This document shows, piece after piece, positions 36,515 through 45,905 of a stretch of 64,000 bases of DNA (position 1 is the first letter of the stretch; every line of letters starts with the position of its first letter). The notes below the pieces were generated by a model. It was given only the letters and a program-made list of their open reading frames with translations, made no database searches and was not told where the DNA came from. The stretch comes from Comamonas_C sp026954015. Its GTDB lineage: Bacteria > Pseudomonadota > Gammaproteobacteria > Burkholderiales > Burkholderiaceae_C. A program made the position numbers and the translations under genes. The stretch is taken from positions 62,001 through 126,000 of the forward strand of contig JAPSFS010000009.1 of assembly GCA_035063785.1 (NCBI GenBank), given 5' to 3'.

Positions 36515-37590
36515 TGCAGGAACCTCCGCATCGCCAGACCGCAGGCCGTGAGGTACGAGGGCGCCTCGCGCGTCATCTTCTTCAAGCGCACCGAGCCGCC
36601 GAACTCCATGCCGTCAAACGGATTGACGACCGCGCAAGTGAACCCTGTCCCTGCGGTGACCGCCTCGCTCAGACCCGGCAGGGGCGCGGAGCCTCCCGCC
36701 AGGAGGATGCGATCGACCCGGTTGTAGGGCGTGCTGGTGAAGAAGAACTGCAGCGCGCGCCCGATCTCCTGCGCCATGCCGTCGACGAACGGCTGCAGCA
36801 CCGCGGTGCGGTAATCTGCGGGCAGATCATCGTTGCGTTTTTTGGCTTCCGCTTCCTCGACCGAGAACCCGTATTGGCGCACGATGTGCTGCGTGAGCTG
36901 CGCGCCGCCGAAGCCCTGGTCGCGGTCGTAGAGCATTTCCTCATTGCGCATCACCTGCATGCTGGTGGTGATCGAGCCCACCTCGAACAGCGCGACGACC
37001 GCGTCCCGTCCCTTGTTGGGCAGCAGCTCCACGATGCGGCCCGCAGCCAGCCGCGCGGCATGCGACTCGACATCGACGACCACGGGTTTGAGCCCCGCTG
37101 CCTCGGCCAGACCCTGGCGGTCCTGCACCTTTTCCTTGCGTGATGCGGCGATGAGCACGTCCACGTCGCCGGGGGCATGCTTGCTCTGGCCGGTGACGCA
37201 GAAATCCAGGCTCACCTCGTCGAGCGAGAACGGGATGTACTGGTTGGCCTCGGATTCGACCTGCACCTCCAGCTCCTGGTCGGTCAGGTCGCCCGGCAGC
37301 GTGATGCGCTTGGTGATGACCGCGGATGAGGGCAGCGCCAGCGCGGCGTTGCGCGTGCGCGAACCGCTCTTCTTCACGAGACGGCGCATCGCCTCGGCCA
37401 CTTCATCGAACTTCTCGATGTTGCCGTCGGTGATCCACCCCTGTTCCAGCGGTTCGATCGCGCAGCGTTCCAGCACGAGGGCCCCCGCCTTGTTGCGCCC
37501 GAGCTCGACCAGCTTCACGCTGGACGAACTGACGTCGATCCCCAACAACGGGGCCGGCTGGCGACTGAATAACGATCCCAATGAGACCAA
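36511..37590 (-). CDS. pilM: PilM actin-like pilus assembly ATPase
   Basis: Cytoplasmic actin-fold protein of 359 residues that binds PilN. LLGIDVSSSSVKLVEL near residue 16 is the phosphate-1 region, DVESHAARLAAGR lies mid-protein, and ILLAGGSAPLPGLSEAV near residue 300 is the adenosine motif. First gene of pilMNOPQ; the promoter must lie in the 242-base gap before mrcA. Confidence 0.97.
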   Translation of the reverse strand: MVSLGSLFSRQPAPLLGIDVSSSSVKLVELGRNKAGALVLERCAIEPLEQGWITDGNIEKFDEVAEAMRRLVKKSGSRTRNAALALPSSAVITKRITLPGDLTDQELEVQVESEANQYIPFSLDEVSLDFCVTGQSKHAPGDVDVLIAASRKEKVQDRQGLAEAAGLKPVVVDVESHAARLAAGRIVELLPNKGRDAVVALFEVGSITTSMQVMRNEEMLYDRDQGFGGAQLTQHIVRQYGFSVEEAEAKKRNDDLPADYRTAVLQPFVDGMAQEIGRALQFFFTSTPYNRVDRILLAGGSAPLPGLSEAVTAGTGFTCAVVNPFDGMEFGGSVRLKKMTREAPSYLTACGLAMRRFLQ

Positions 37591-37832
37591 GGTACCCCCC
37601 GCGATTTCTTCATGGTGGCGTCACACAAGTTGACACCTTACTTGCATGCTAGCAGCAAGATCATTCATCAGCCAAGACATTTTCCGGCTCGATGCCGGCC
37701 CAACGTTGTCAAAAGCAGACGCCGGGCACACAAGGAGCGGTGCATGTTTACTGCTATGAAACATGAAACACTGCATCACACAAGTGCGAGGATGCCGTTT
37801 TTTATAATCCGCGATCCACTGAAAAGCGCCTC
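37591..37832. promoter_or_regulatory. Divergent promoter region between pilM and mrcA
   Basis: No gene seen. A perfect TATAAT at 37803-37808 lies 24 bases before the mrcA ATG and is its likely -10, though no good -35 stands at 16-18 bases. A TTGACA at 37630-37635 points toward mrcA but has no matching -10. The region is more A/T-rich than its surroundings. I found no clear pilM promoter. Confidence 0.6.
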
Positions 37833-40211
37833 ATGCCCACTGCTTCTGAACGTACCACCCGCCCCCCCGAAAAGCCGAAACGGCAGCACTGGCTGGTGCG
37901 TGCAATCCTGTGGCTCGTGGGCCTGGCGTGCGCCGGCGTGGCCGCGGCCGTGCTGCTCGTGGCCATCGGGCTGGCCATGGCCTACCCCAACCTGCCGGAC
38001 ATCTCCGACCTTGCGGACTACCGGCCCAAGCTGCCGCTGCGCGTGTACTCGGTGGAGGGTGCGCTGCTGGGCGAATTCGGCGAGGAGCGGCGCAACCTGA
38101 CGCCGATCAAGGACATCCCGCCCATCATGACGAATGCGGTGCTGGCGGTGGAGGATGCGCGCTTCTTCGAGCACGGCGGCGTGGACTACAAGGGCGTGCT
38201 GCGTGCGGCGCTCGCCAACCTCGGGCGCGTGAAGAGCCAGGGGGCCTCGACGATCACGATGCAGGTGGCGCGCAACGTCTACCTCACGTCGGAAAAGACC
38301 TTCACGCGCAAGATCTACGAGCTGCTGCTGACCTTCAAGCTCGAGCACCTGCTCAGCAAGAACCAGATCCTCGAGATCTACATGAACCAGATCTACCTGG
38401 GCAACCGCGCCTACGGGTTCGCGGCCGCGGCCGAGACCTACTTCGGCAAGCCACTCAAGTCGATCTCGGTCGCCGAGGCGGCGATGCTCGCGGGCCTGCC
38501 CAAGGCACCGTCGGCCTACAACCCGATCAGCAACCCCAAGCGCGCCCGCGTGCGCCAGCTCTACATCATCGACCGCATGCTGGACAACGGCTACATCACG
38601 GCCGAGCAGGCCCGCGCCGCCCGGCAGGAGCCGATCAAGCTGCGCACGCCGGGTGACACCACCCGGGTACATGCCGAATACGTGGCCGAGATGGCGCGCC
38701 AGATCGTCTATGCGCAGTACGGCGCCGAGGCGTACACGCGCGGGCTCAACGTCTACACCACGCTGCAGGCGGGCGAGCAGGACGCGGCGTATGCGGCGCT
38801 GCGCAAGGGCATCATGGACTACGAGCGGCGCCAGCACTACCGCGGGCCGGAGGCCTTCGTCGCGCTGCCGACCGATGCGGGCGCCGCGGAGGACGTGATC
38901 GACGACGCGCTTGCTGACCACCCCGACAACGGCGAACTGCTGGCCGCGGTGGTGCTGCAGGCATCCGGCAAGAAGGTCACGGTCGCGCGCACCGACGGGC
39001 AGACCTTCGATGTGACCGGCGACGGCCTCAAGCCCGTGCAATCGGGCCTGTCCGACAAGGCGCCCGCCAACATCAAGCTGCGCCGCGGTGCCGTGGTGCG
39101 CGTCGTGCAGACACCCAAGCAGACCTGGGAGATCACGCAGCTGCCCGAGGTCGAAGGCGCTTTCGTTGCGATGGACCCGCGCAGTGGCGCGATCCGCGCG
39201 CTCGTGGGTGGCTTCGACTTCGAGAAGAACAAGTTCAACCACGTCACGCAGGCGTGGCGCCAGCCGGGGTCGAGCTTCAAGCCCTTCATCTATTCGGCGG
39301 CGCTGGAGCGCGGCTTCACGCCCTCCACCGTGGTCGACGACGCGCCACTGTTCTTCGGCGCCGATCAGTCCGGCGGCAAGCCGTGGGAGCCCAAGAACTA
39401 CGACGGCAGGTACGACGGGCCGATGACGCTGCGCACCGGGCTTGCCAAATCCAAGAACATGATCTCGATCCGCGTGCTGCAGGCGATCGGCCCCAAGACC
39501 GCGCAGAACTGGATCGCGCATTTCGGTTTCGAGCCCGACAAGCACCCGGCCTACCTGACGATGGCGCTGGGCGCGGGTTCCGTGACCCCGATGCAGCTCG
39601 CCAGCGCCTACTCGATCTTCGCCAACGGCGGGCACCGCGTGAACCCCTATCTGATCGCGCGCATCACCGACCAGCGCGGCCACGTGCTGACCGAATACCA
39701 GCCCGCGCCGCTCGACGCCACGCCCCAGGCGATACCCGCGCGCAACGCCTTCGTGATGGACAGCCTGTTGCGGGAGGTGGCACGCTCGGGCACGGCGGCG
39801 CGCGCGCAGGCCACGCTCCGGCGGCCCGACCTCTACGGCAAGACCGGCACGACCAACGACGCGGTGGATGCGTGGTTCGCCGGGTTCCAGCCCACGCTCG
39901 CGGCGGTCACCTGGATAGGCTACGACACGCCGCGCAACCTCGGCAGCCGCGAAACCGGCGGCGGCCTGGCGCTGCCGATCTGGATCAACTTCATGCAGTA
40001 CGCACTCAAGGGCGTGCCGGTGTCCGAGCCGACCGTGCCCCCCGGCGTGGTGAACGTGAGCGGCGAGTGGTACTACGACGAATACGCGAACGGCGCGGGC
40101 GTCAGCAGCCTCGTCACCAACACCGGGGAAAATGGCGCAGCAGGCGATGCCGTGCCCGCGCCGCCCCCGTCCGAGGAGCGCAACCGCATCCTCGACCTGT
40201 TCCGCCGCTGA
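37833..40211 (+). CDS. mrcA: Penicillin-binding protein 1A
   Basis: Bifunctional peptidoglycan synthase of 792 residues. After one membrane anchor (about 24-50), the transglycosylase domain contains VEDARFFEHGGVDYKGVLRA with the catalytic Glu near residue 108, and GASTITMQVARN. An OB-like insert follows. The transpeptidase has SSFK (in PGSSFKPFIYSAAL near 480), SKN (near 545) and KTGT (YGKTGTTND near 670). Location divergent from pilMNOPQ is the common betaproteobacterial arrangement. Confidence 0.97.
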   Translation: MPTASERTTRPPEKPKRQHWLVRAILWLVGLACAGVAAAVLLVAIGLAMAYPNLPDISDLADYRPKLPLRVYSVEGALLGEFGEERRNLTPIKDIPPIMTNAVLAVEDARFFEHGGVDYKGVLRAALANLGRVKSQGASTITMQVARNVYLTSEKTFTRKIYELLLTFKLEHLLSKNQILEIYMNQIYLGNRAYGFAAAAETYFGKPLKSISVAEAAMLAGLPKAPSAYNPISNPKRARVRQLYIIDRMLDNGYITAEQARAARQEPIKLRTPGDTTRVHAEYVAEMARQIVYAQYGAEAYTRGLNVYTTLQAGEQDAAYAALRKGIMDYERRQHYRGPEAFVALPTDAGAAEDVIDDALADHPDNGELLAAVVLQASGKKVTVARTDGQTFDVTGDGLKPVQSGLSDKAPANIKLRRGAVVRVVQTPKQTWEITQLPEVEGAFVAMDPRSGAIRALVGGFDFEKNKFNHVTQAWRQPGSSFKPFIYSAALERGFTPSTVVDDAPLFFGADQSGGKPWEPKNYDGRYDGPMTLRTGLAKSKNMISIRVLQAIGPKTAQNWIAHFGFEPDKHPAYLTMALGAGSVTPMQLASAYSIFANGGHRVNPYLIARITDQRGHVLTEYQPAPLDATPQAIPARNAFVMDSLLREVARSGTAARAQATLRRPDLYGKTGTTNDAVDAWFAGFQPTLAAVTWIGYDTPRNLGSRETGGGLALPIWINFMQYALKGVPVSEPTVPPGVVNVSGEWYYDEYANGAGVSSLVTNTGENGAAGDAVPAPPPSEERNRILDLFRR

Positions 40212-40229
40212 GCACGCCGCTGCCCGACC

Positions 40230-40424
40230 ATGCGCACTCCACCGCTCCTGATCTCGATAGTGCTGGCCGTCGCCTGCCTGGCCATGACGGCTTGCGGCCA
40301 GCGCGGCCCGCTGCGCCTGCCCGACGCCACGGCCACGCCGCACAAAAAGCCCGCGCCCGCCCCGGCAGGCGAACGCGCGGATGCGCCCCAACGACCCGCC
40401 ACCACCCCCGCCGCTCAGCCATGA
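40230..40424 (+). CDS. lptM: LptM-like small lipoprotein
   Basis: A 64-residue lipoprotein. The signal ends in the lipobox MTAC, then GQRGPLRLPD, the conserved YifL/LptM motif, and a Pro/Ala-rich tail. LptM is described as helping the LptDE lipopolysaccharide translocon mature. Location immediately before lysA, with an ATGA overlap, is typical. Confidence 0.9.
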   Translation: MRTPPLLISIVLAVACLAMTACGQRGPLRLPDATATPHKKPAPAPAGERADAPQRPATTPAAQP

Positions 40425-41701
40425 CCACCCCCCTGCCCGGCCACCCGCACCTGCACTACCAGGCGGGCGCGCTGTACCTCGAAGGCGTGCGCCTGTCCGA
40501 TCTGGCGCAGCACCACGGCACGCCGCTCTATGTCTATTCGCGCGCGGCAATGCTGGCGGCGCTCGCTGCCTACCAGCGGGGTTTCGCGGGCCGCAAGGCG
40601 CGCATCTGCTACGCGATGAAGGCGAATTCGTCACTCGCAGTATTGCAGCTCTTCGCGCAGGCTGGGTGCGGGTTTGACATAGTTTCGGGCGGTGAACTCG
40701 AGCGCGTGCTCGCAGCCGGGGGCGATCCGGCCACGGTGGTGTTTTCGGGCGTGGGCAAGACGCGCGCGGAGATGCGCCAGGCGCTGCAGGCGGGCATCGC
40801 CTGCTTCAACGTGGAAAGCGAAGCCGAGCTTGAGGTGTTGAGCGGCGTGGCGCAGGCGCTGGGCACACGCGCGCCGATCAGCATCCGCGTGAACCCCAAC
40901 GTGGACGCCAAGACCCATCCCTACATTTCCACGGGCCTGAAGGGCAACAAGTTCGGGATCGCGCACGAGCGCGTGCTCGCTACCTACCGGCGCGCTGCCG
41001 CCCTGCCGGGCCTGCGGGTCCAGGGCATCGACTGCCACATCGGCTCGCAGATCACCGAGGAGACGCCCTACCTCGACGCGATGGACCGGGTGCTCGACCT
41101 GGTCGATGCCATCGAGGCCGGCGGGATAACGATCGAACACATCGACTTCGGCGGGGGCCTGGGCATCGCCTACGACGGCGAGACGCCCCCGCCAGCCGAC
41201 GCGCTCTGGGCGCGGCTGCTCGCCAGGCTCGACGCGCGCGGCTACGGCGCCCGCCCGTTGATGATCGAGCCCGGCCGCTCGCTCGTGGGCAACGCGGGCG
41301 TGTGCCTGACCGAGGTGCTCTACCTCAAGCCCGGCGAGCAGAAGAACTTCTGCATCGTCGATGCCGCGATGAACGACCTGCCGCGCCCCATGATGTACGA
41401 GGCCTGGCACGGCATCGTGCCGCTGGCAGACCGCGGCGGCGCGCCGCAGACCTACGACGTGGTGGGCCCGATCTGCGAAAGCGGTGACTGGCTCGGGCGC
41501 GAGCGGCTGCTCGCGGTGCAGCCGGGCGACCTGCTCGCGGTGCTCTCGGCGGGCGCCTACTGCAGCGCGATGGGCAGCACCTACAACACCCGCGCGCGCC
41601 CCGCCGAGGTGCTGGTCGACGGCGGCACGGCCCACCTCATCCGCGAGCGCGAGACGGCACGCGACATCTTCCGCGCCGAGCGGCTGGTCTCCGGCGCCTG
41701 A
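40421..41701 (+). CDS. lysA: Diaminopimelate decarboxylase
   Basis: Last step of lysine synthesis, converting meso-diaminopimelate to lysine; PLP enzyme of 426 residues. The PLP lysine is in ICYAMKANSSLAVLQ near residue 65, with GIDCHIGSQITE, HIDFGGGLGIAY, IEPGRSLVGNAG and the second active-site CESGDWLG near residue 350. The ATG at 40421 overlaps the lptM stop; the open frame upstream of it is antisense-like shadow of mrcA. A dispersed repeat follows the stop. Confidence 0.97.
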   Translation: MTTPLPGHPHLHYQAGALYLEGVRLSDLAQHHGTPLYVYSRAAMLAALAAYQRGFAGRKARICYAMKANSSLAVLQLFAQAGCGFDIVSGGELERVLAAGGDPATVVFSGVGKTRAEMRQALQAGIACFNVESEAELEVLSGVAQALGTRAPISIRVNPNVDAKTHPYISTGLKGNKFGIAHERVLATYRRAAALPGLRVQGIDCHIGSQITEETPYLDAMDRVLDLVDAIEAGGITIEHIDFGGGLGIAYDGETPPPADALWARLLARLDARGYGARPLMIEPGRSLVGNAGVCLTEVLYLKPGEQKNFCIVDAAMNDLPRPMMYEAWHGIVPLADRGGAPQTYDVVGPICESGDWLGRERLLAVQPGDLLAVLSAGAYCSAMGSTYNTRARPAEVLVDGGTAHLIRERETARDIFRAERLVSGA

Positions 41702-41711
41702 AGTTTCAAAC

Positions 41712-41758
41712 AAAAAACGGCTCCAGCGCTTGTCCAACAAGCGCCAGCAGCTACGTTT
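41712..41758. repeat. Dispersed palindromic repeat, copy 5 (best copy)
   Basis: AAAAAACGGCTCCAGCGCTT, loop GTCCAACA, AGCGCCAGCAGCTACGTTTT. A near-perfect hairpin (GCGCTTG/CAAGCGC) with an A-run before and T-run after, suiting a bidirectional terminator between convergent lysA and msrQ. It supplies the last codon and TAG stop of msrQ. Confidence 0.85.
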
Positions 41759-42410
41759 TCTGATAAGCCACCGCCGTGGCGCCCGAGCCCGAAGGGGTGC
41801 GGCGCAGCCACAGCACCACGCGCGTGCCCAGCAGGGCGGCAATGATCGCGCCGTAGAGGAACACCTCGGCAAAATCGCGCTTGCCCGCACGCATCCAGAA
41901 GAAGTGCAGCAGCGCCAGGCCCGCCGCGAGGTACACCAGCCGGTGCAGCCGCCGCCAGCGCACGCCGCCGAGCCAGCGCACGAGCGGCTGAAACGACGTG
42001 GCCGCAAGCGTCACCAGCACGCCGAAGGTGCTCACGCCCACGAGGATGAACGGGCGCTGGGCCACGTCGCGCGCGATCTCCTGCACGTCGAGCCCCATGT
42101 CGAAGCCCGCGTAGCACAGCAGGTGCGCCAGCGCATAGCCGAAGGTGTACAGGCCGAGCATGCGGCGAAAGCGCGCGAGCTGGGGCAGGTGCAGGAGCTT
42201 GCGCAGCGGCGTGACCGCAAGCGTCAGGCACAAGAGGCGCAGCGTCCAGTCGCCTGTGGCGCGGATCAGCCTCTCGGCCGGGTTGGCGCCCAGCCCGCCG
42301 GTGGCCGCGCCCCACACCAGCCAGGCCAGCGGCAGCAGGCAGAGCGCGAAGAGCACCGGCTTGGCGCGGCGGTGCAGCAGCCAGCGCCCGCGCGTGGAGG
42401 TCGCCGCCAT
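41751..42410 (-). CDS. msrQ: MsrQ heme-binding membrane subunit
   Basis: Haem b membrane protein of 219 residues and about six segments that passes electrons from the quinone pool to MsrP. Ferric reductase-like core with LGLYTFGYALAHLLCYAGFD near residue 85 and WRRLHRLVYLAAGLALLHFFW near residue 150, including histidines expected to bind haem. The ATG overlaps the msrP stop by one base. The stop codon lies inside a dispersed repeat. Confidence 0.95.
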   Translation of the reverse strand: MAATSTRGRWLLHRRAKPVLFALCLLPLAWLVWGAATGGLGANPAERLIRATGDWTLRLLCLTLAVTPLRKLLHLPQLARFRRMLGLYTFGYALAHLLCYAGFDMGLDVQEIARDVAQRPFILVGVSTFGVLVTLAATSFQPLVRWLGGVRWRRLHRLVYLAAGLALLHFFWMRAGKRDFAEVFLYGAIIAALLGTRVVLWLRRTPSGSGATAVAYQKT

Positions 42411-43399
42411 CAGTAGTACTTCTTGAGATCCATGCCCGCGTAGAGCTGCGCCACCTGGTTGCCGTAGCCGTTGAACATCAGCGTCTTGCGGCGCTTGGCG
42501 AACAGGCCGTCCTCGCCGATGCGCCGCTCGGTCGCCTGGCTCCAGCGCGGGTGCGGCACCTCAGGGTTGACGTTGGAATAAAAGCCGTATTCGTGCTGCG
42601 CCGCGATGTTCCACGCGGTGCTCGGCTCGTGCTCGACGAAGCGCATGCGCACGATGCTCTTGGCGCTCTTGAAGCCGTACTTCCACGGCACGACCACGCG
42701 CACCGGCGCGCCGTTCTGGTTGGGCAGCACCTTGCCGTACATGCCGAACGTGAGCAGCGTGAGCGGGTGCATGGCCTCGTCCAGGCGCAGCCCCTCGGTG
42801 TAGGGCCACTGCAGGATGCGCCCGCGCACGCCGGGCATCGTCGCGCGGTCGGCCAGCGTCTCGAACTGCACGTACTTGGCGCTGCCCTGCGGCTGCACGC
42901 GCGCGATCAGCGCCGCGAGCGAATAGCCCACCCACGGGATCACCATGGACCAGCCCTCCACGCAGCGCAGGCGGTAGATGCGCTCTTCCATGGGGCTGAG
43001 CTTGAGCAGGTCGTCGATGTCGAAGGTGCGCGGCTGGTGCACGAGGCCACCCACTTCCACGGTCCATGGGCGCGTCTTGAGCGTGTGGGCGTACTGCGCG
43101 GGATCGGCCTTGTCCGCGCCGAATTCGTAGAAGTTGTTGTAGCCCGTCGCGTCCTGGTAGTCCGTGGGCTTTTCCATCGTGACCGCGGCCTCGACCTTCG
43201 AGGGCACACCGGCCAGGGGCGCGAGCGCGTTTGGCGCCGCATTGGCGCGCGCCCATGCCGCGGGGCCCGCCGCGCCCGCCAGCAGCGCGCCGCCCGCCAC
43301 CCCCTGCAGCCAGGCGCGGCGGCGCAGCCAGACGGATTCGGGCGTGATTTCGCTCGGTACGGGGTGAACGTAACCGTCGTTGCGGTGGGGTGCGGCCAT
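42410..43399 (-). CDS. msrP: MsrP periplasmic methionine sulfoxide reductase
   Basis: Molybdoenzyme that repairs oxidised methionines in periplasmic proteins. The 329 residues carry a Tat signal (LRRRAWLQGVAGGALLAGAA near residue 25). The Moco ligand is the cysteine in RLRCVEGWSMVIPWVGY near residue 145, and FLPNQNGAP-like VLPNQNGAPVRVVVPWKYGFK-type sequence (in blocks) completes the sulfite oxidase fold. The ATG at 43399 is preferred; a longer frame reaches 43456. Activity depends on the Moco genes earlier in this window. Confidence 0.95.
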   Translation of the reverse strand: MAAPHRNDGYVHPVPSEITPESVWLRRRAWLQGVAGGALLAGAAGPAAWARANAAPNALAPLAGVPSKVEAAVTMEKPTDYQDATGYNNFYEFGADKADPAQYAHTLKTRPWTVEVGGLVHQPRTFDIDDLLKLSPMEERIYRLRCVEGWSMVIPWVGYSLAALIARVQPQGSAKYVQFETLADRATMPGVRGRILQWPYTEGLRLDEAMHPLTLLTFGMYGKVLPNQNGAPVRVVVPWKYGFKSAKSIVRMRFVEHEPSTAWNIAAQHEYGFYSNVNPEVPHPRWSQATERRIGEDGLFAKRRKTLMFNGYGNQVAQLYAGMDLKKYY

Positions 43400-43435
43400 G
43401 GACAGATTCCGATTTACGCGCCTGCGGGCACTAGC

Positions 43436-43477
43436 AAAAAAACACAGGCGGGGCACCGTGCACCGGTGGCCCGCCTG
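43436..43477 (-). terminator. Terminator after cytochrome c4 gene
   Basis: On the minus strand CAGGCGGG and CCCGCCTG form an 8-bp stem (plus 43470-43477 and 43445-43452) around a GC-rich loop, followed by TGTTTTTTTGC. It lies about 45 bases past the cytochrome stop and before msrP. Confidence 0.85.
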
Positions 43478-43520
43478 CGTTCGATGGCGATACGGTGCGC
43501 GCGGTTCCGCGCGCGGCCGA

Positions 43521-44141
43521 TCAGCGCAGTCCGGCGATGTAGTCGGCCAGCGCCCGCACCTCGTGATCGGTCAGGTAATGCGCGATGTCGTGCATGGTGT
43601 CGCTGTTGGCGCGCTTGCTGTCGCGGAAGTCCGACAGCTGCTTGACGGTGTAATCGGCATGCTGGCCCGCCAGGCGCGGGTACTGCGCCGGAATGCCCGC
43701 GCCGTTGGGGCTGTGGCAGCCCGCGCAGGCCGCGATGTGGCGATCCTGCAGGCCGCCGCGGTAGATCTTCTCGCCCAGCGCGGCCAGGTCCTTGTTCTTG
43801 GCGAACCCGTCCTTGGCCTTTTGCGACGCAAGCCATGCCGAGACGTTGCGGATGCCGTCCTCGTCCAGCGTCGCCGCCATGCCCTGCATGACCGCGTCCA
43901 CGCGCTTGCCCGACTTGAATTCGTGCAACTGCTTGGACAGGTATTCCGGGAACTGCTGCGCCAGCGTGGGGTTGGCTGGGATCATCGAATTGCCGTCCGC
44001 GCCATGGCAGGCGGCGCACACGGCGCTGTAGCTCGCCTCGCCCTTGGCCAGGTCGGCCTTGGGGGCCGCATCGGCAGCCATCGCGGAAACCGCGGAAACC
44101 GCCAGCGCGGCAGACATCAGCAGGGTGGCGAGCAGCTTCAT
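43521..44141 (-). CDS. Cytochrome c4, dihaem
   Basis: Periplasmic electron carrier of 206 residues. Signal peptide MKLLATLLMSAALAVSAVSA, then two c-type haem domains with CAACH near residue 43 and CAGCH near residue 140. Axial methionines probably lie in AVMQGMAA and in NSDTMHDIAHYL. Duplicated-domain layout and length fit cytochrome c4, which feeds terminal oxidases. The ATG at 44141 is chosen for the signal peptide. Confidence 0.93.
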   Translation of the reverse strand: MKLLATLLMSAALAVSAVSAMAADAAPKADLAKGEASYSAVCAACHGADGNSMIPANPTLAQQFPEYLSKQLHEFKSGKRVDAVMQGMAATLDEDGIRNVSAWLASQKAKDGFAKNKDLAALGEKIYRGGLQDRHIAACAGCHSPNGAGIPAQYPRLAGQHADYTVKQLSDFRDSKRANSDTMHDIAHYLTDHEVRALADYIAGLR

Positions 44142-44217
44142 ATCGAGGGTCTTGGTGTGGTGAGCGCGAAAACCGCCGGATTCTACAATGCCCGCCACAC
44201 TCAACCACCCTGGCCGC

Positions 44218-44940
44218 ATGCCCGCTACACCCGCACGCACGCCCCCGGCGCGCCCCGCGACGACTCCCGAAGGCCGGGCCGCGCTCGCCTGGATGCACAC
44301 CGCGCGCTTTTACACCACCGCCGCGCAACTGCACCAGTTGCCCGCCGTCGAGGTGCCCGAGATCGCCTTCGTCGGGCGCTCCAACGCCGGCAAATCCACG
44401 GCCATCAACACGCTCACGCAGCAGCGCCAGCTCGCCTTCGCCTCCAAGAAGCCCGGGCGCACGCAACATATCAATCTGTTCGCGCTGGGCAAGCAGGGCG
44501 CCACGGACGCGGTGCTGGCCGACCTGCCGGGCTACGGCTACGCCGCCGTCTCGCGCGAGGACAAGCTGCGCTGGCAGCGCGTGATGCTCAACTACCTGGT
44601 GCGCCGCCAGAGCCTCACGGCCATCGTGCTGCTGTGCGACCCGCGCCTGGGCCTGACCGAACTGGACGAGGCACTGCTCGACGCGCTGCGTCCGCGCGTG
44701 GAAGACGGGCTCAAATTCCTTGTGCTGCTCACCAAGGCGGACAAGCTCACGCGCGCCGAGCAGGCCAGGGCGCTGTCCATCACGCGGCTGCAGACCGGCG
44801 GCGGCGAGGCCATGCTGTTTTCCGCGCTCAAGAAGCAGGGGGTGGAGGAGGTGGCGCAGTTGCTGTGGCAGTGGTGCCACGCTGACGCAGCCGCGCCCGA
44901 CGCGATCGAACCCGCGGAGCCCGCGCAGGAGATTCCCTAG
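44218..44940 (+). CDS. yihA: YihA/EngB GTPase, ribosome assembly
   Basis: Essential GTPase that assists 50S subunit assembly; 240 residues from this ATG. G1 is GRSNAGKST, G3 is DLPGYGYA, G4 is TKADKL. It begins with a Pro/Ala/Thr-rich stretch before HTARFYTTAAQL. An ATG 30 bases upstream (44188) is in frame, but it lies inside TACAAT (44184-44189), a probable -10, so transcription would start after it. Confidence 0.93.
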   Translation: MPATPARTPPARPATTPEGRAALAWMHTARFYTTAAQLHQLPAVEVPEIAFVGRSNAGKSTAINTLTQQRQLAFASKKPGRTQHINLFALGKQGATDAVLADLPGYGYAAVSREDKLRWQRVMLNYLVRRQSLTAIVLLCDPRLGLTELDEALLDALRPRVEDGLKFLVLLTKADKLTRAEQARALSITRLQTGGGEAMLFSALKKQGVEEVAQLLWQWCHADAAAPDAIEPAEPAQEIP

Positions 44941-44941
44941 G

Positions 44942-44990
44942 TTTTCGGCCACCAGCGCTTGTCCAGCAGGCGCAAGCAGCTATCTTTTTG
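44942..44990. repeat. Dispersed palindromic repeat, copy 6
   Basis: CCAGCGCTTGTCCAGCAGGC, then GCAAGCAGCTATCTTTTTG. Starts just past the yihA stop and ends seven bases before the hydrolase start codon. The T-run on the plus strand gives a possible terminator for yihA. Confidence 0.8.
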
Positions 44991-44996
44991 TAATCC

Positions 44997-45905
44997 ATGG
45001 TTGCTCTCGAAGACACCGCCCTGCCCCACGGTATCACCCTGCGCTGCCACACGGCAGGCGAGCGCGGTCGCCCGGTGCTGGTGTTCCTGCACGGCTTTCC
45101 CGAAGGCGCGTTCGTCTGGGATGCACCGCTGGAGCACTTCGCCCAGCCCGCGCATGGCGGCTACCGGTGTGTCGCGCCCTACTTGCGCGGCTACGGCGCC
45201 TCCAGCAGCCCGACCGATCCAGAGGCCTACCGCGCCCGGCACCTGGTGCAGGACATCGCCGCGCTCATCGCTGCCGAATGCGGCGATGCACCGCTCGCCT
45301 GCCTCGTGGCGCATGACTGGGGCGGCGCGCTCGCGTGGGCGCTGGCCCATGAGCACCCTGAACTGCTGCAGCGCCTGGCCATCGTCAACGCACCGCACCC
45401 CGGCGCCTTTGCGCGCGAGCTGGCGCACAACCCGGCGCAGCAGGCCGCCAGCCGGTACATGCACTTCCTGCGCCGCCCCGATGCCGAGGCGCTGCTGGCC
45501 GAGGACGACTACCGCCGGCTGTTCGCGTTCTTTGATGCACCCGGCTGCATATCGCCCGCCTGGCTCACGCCGGCGGTGCGCGAGCGCTACCGCGGGCTCT
45601 GGCGCCAGGGCCTCACGGGCGCCTGCAACTACTACCGCGCCAGCCCGCTGCGCCCGCCGCGCAAGGACGATCCGGGCGCCACTGCCGTGCAGATCCCCGC
45701 GTCGTTCCTGCGCATCGACGTACCGACGCTGGTACTGTGGGGCATGAATGACCCCGCCCTGCTGCCCTGCCTGCTCGATGGCCTGCCGGACTGGGTGCCC
45801 CACCTCACGGTGCAGCGCGTGGCCGGGGCCTCGCACTGGCTGGTGCACGAGCAGCCCCAGCAGCTGATGGAAGCGCTCGCTGCCTTTTTGCTCACCAACC
45901 CATAG
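44997..45905 (+). CDS. Alpha/beta hydrolase, epoxide hydrolase-like
   Basis: A 302-residue hydrolase. Oxyanion-hole motif FLHGFPEGAFVWD near residue 28, nucleophile Asp in LVAHDWGGALAW near residue 103 (an Asp nucleophile as in epoxide hydrolases and haloalkane dehalogenases), acid in LVLWGMNDPALL near residue 245, and His in VAGASHWLVHEQP near residue 278. A cap domain lies about 130-210. The substrate is unknown. No ribosome site is obvious, since a repeat copy sits directly upstream. The TAG stop lies in the next repeat copy. Confidence 0.88.
   Translation: MVALEDTALPHGITLRCHTAGERGRPVLVFLHGFPEGAFVWDAPLEHFAQPAHGGYRCVAPYLRGYGASSSPTDPEAYRARHLVQDIAALIAAECGDAPLACLVAHDWGGALAWALAHEHPELLQRLAIVNAPHPGAFARELAHNPAQQAASRYMHFLRRPDAEALLAEDDYRRLFAFFDAPGCISPAWLTPAVRERYRGLWRQGLTGACNYYRASPLRPPRKDDPGATAVQIPASFLRIDVPTLVLWGMNDPALLPCLLDGLPDWVPHLTVQRVAGASHWLVHEQPQQLMEALAAFLLTNP

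Noticed and set aside
39254..40420. N-terminal extension of lysA
   Set aside because: Lies inside mrcA and lptM; LysA homology starts at 40421.
37776..40634. 952-residue minus-strand frame
   Set aside because: Antisense to mrcA, which has every penicillin-binding protein motif.
44188..44217. Upstream start for yihA at 44188
   Set aside because: It lies inside the probable -10 TACAAT, so it would not be in the message.
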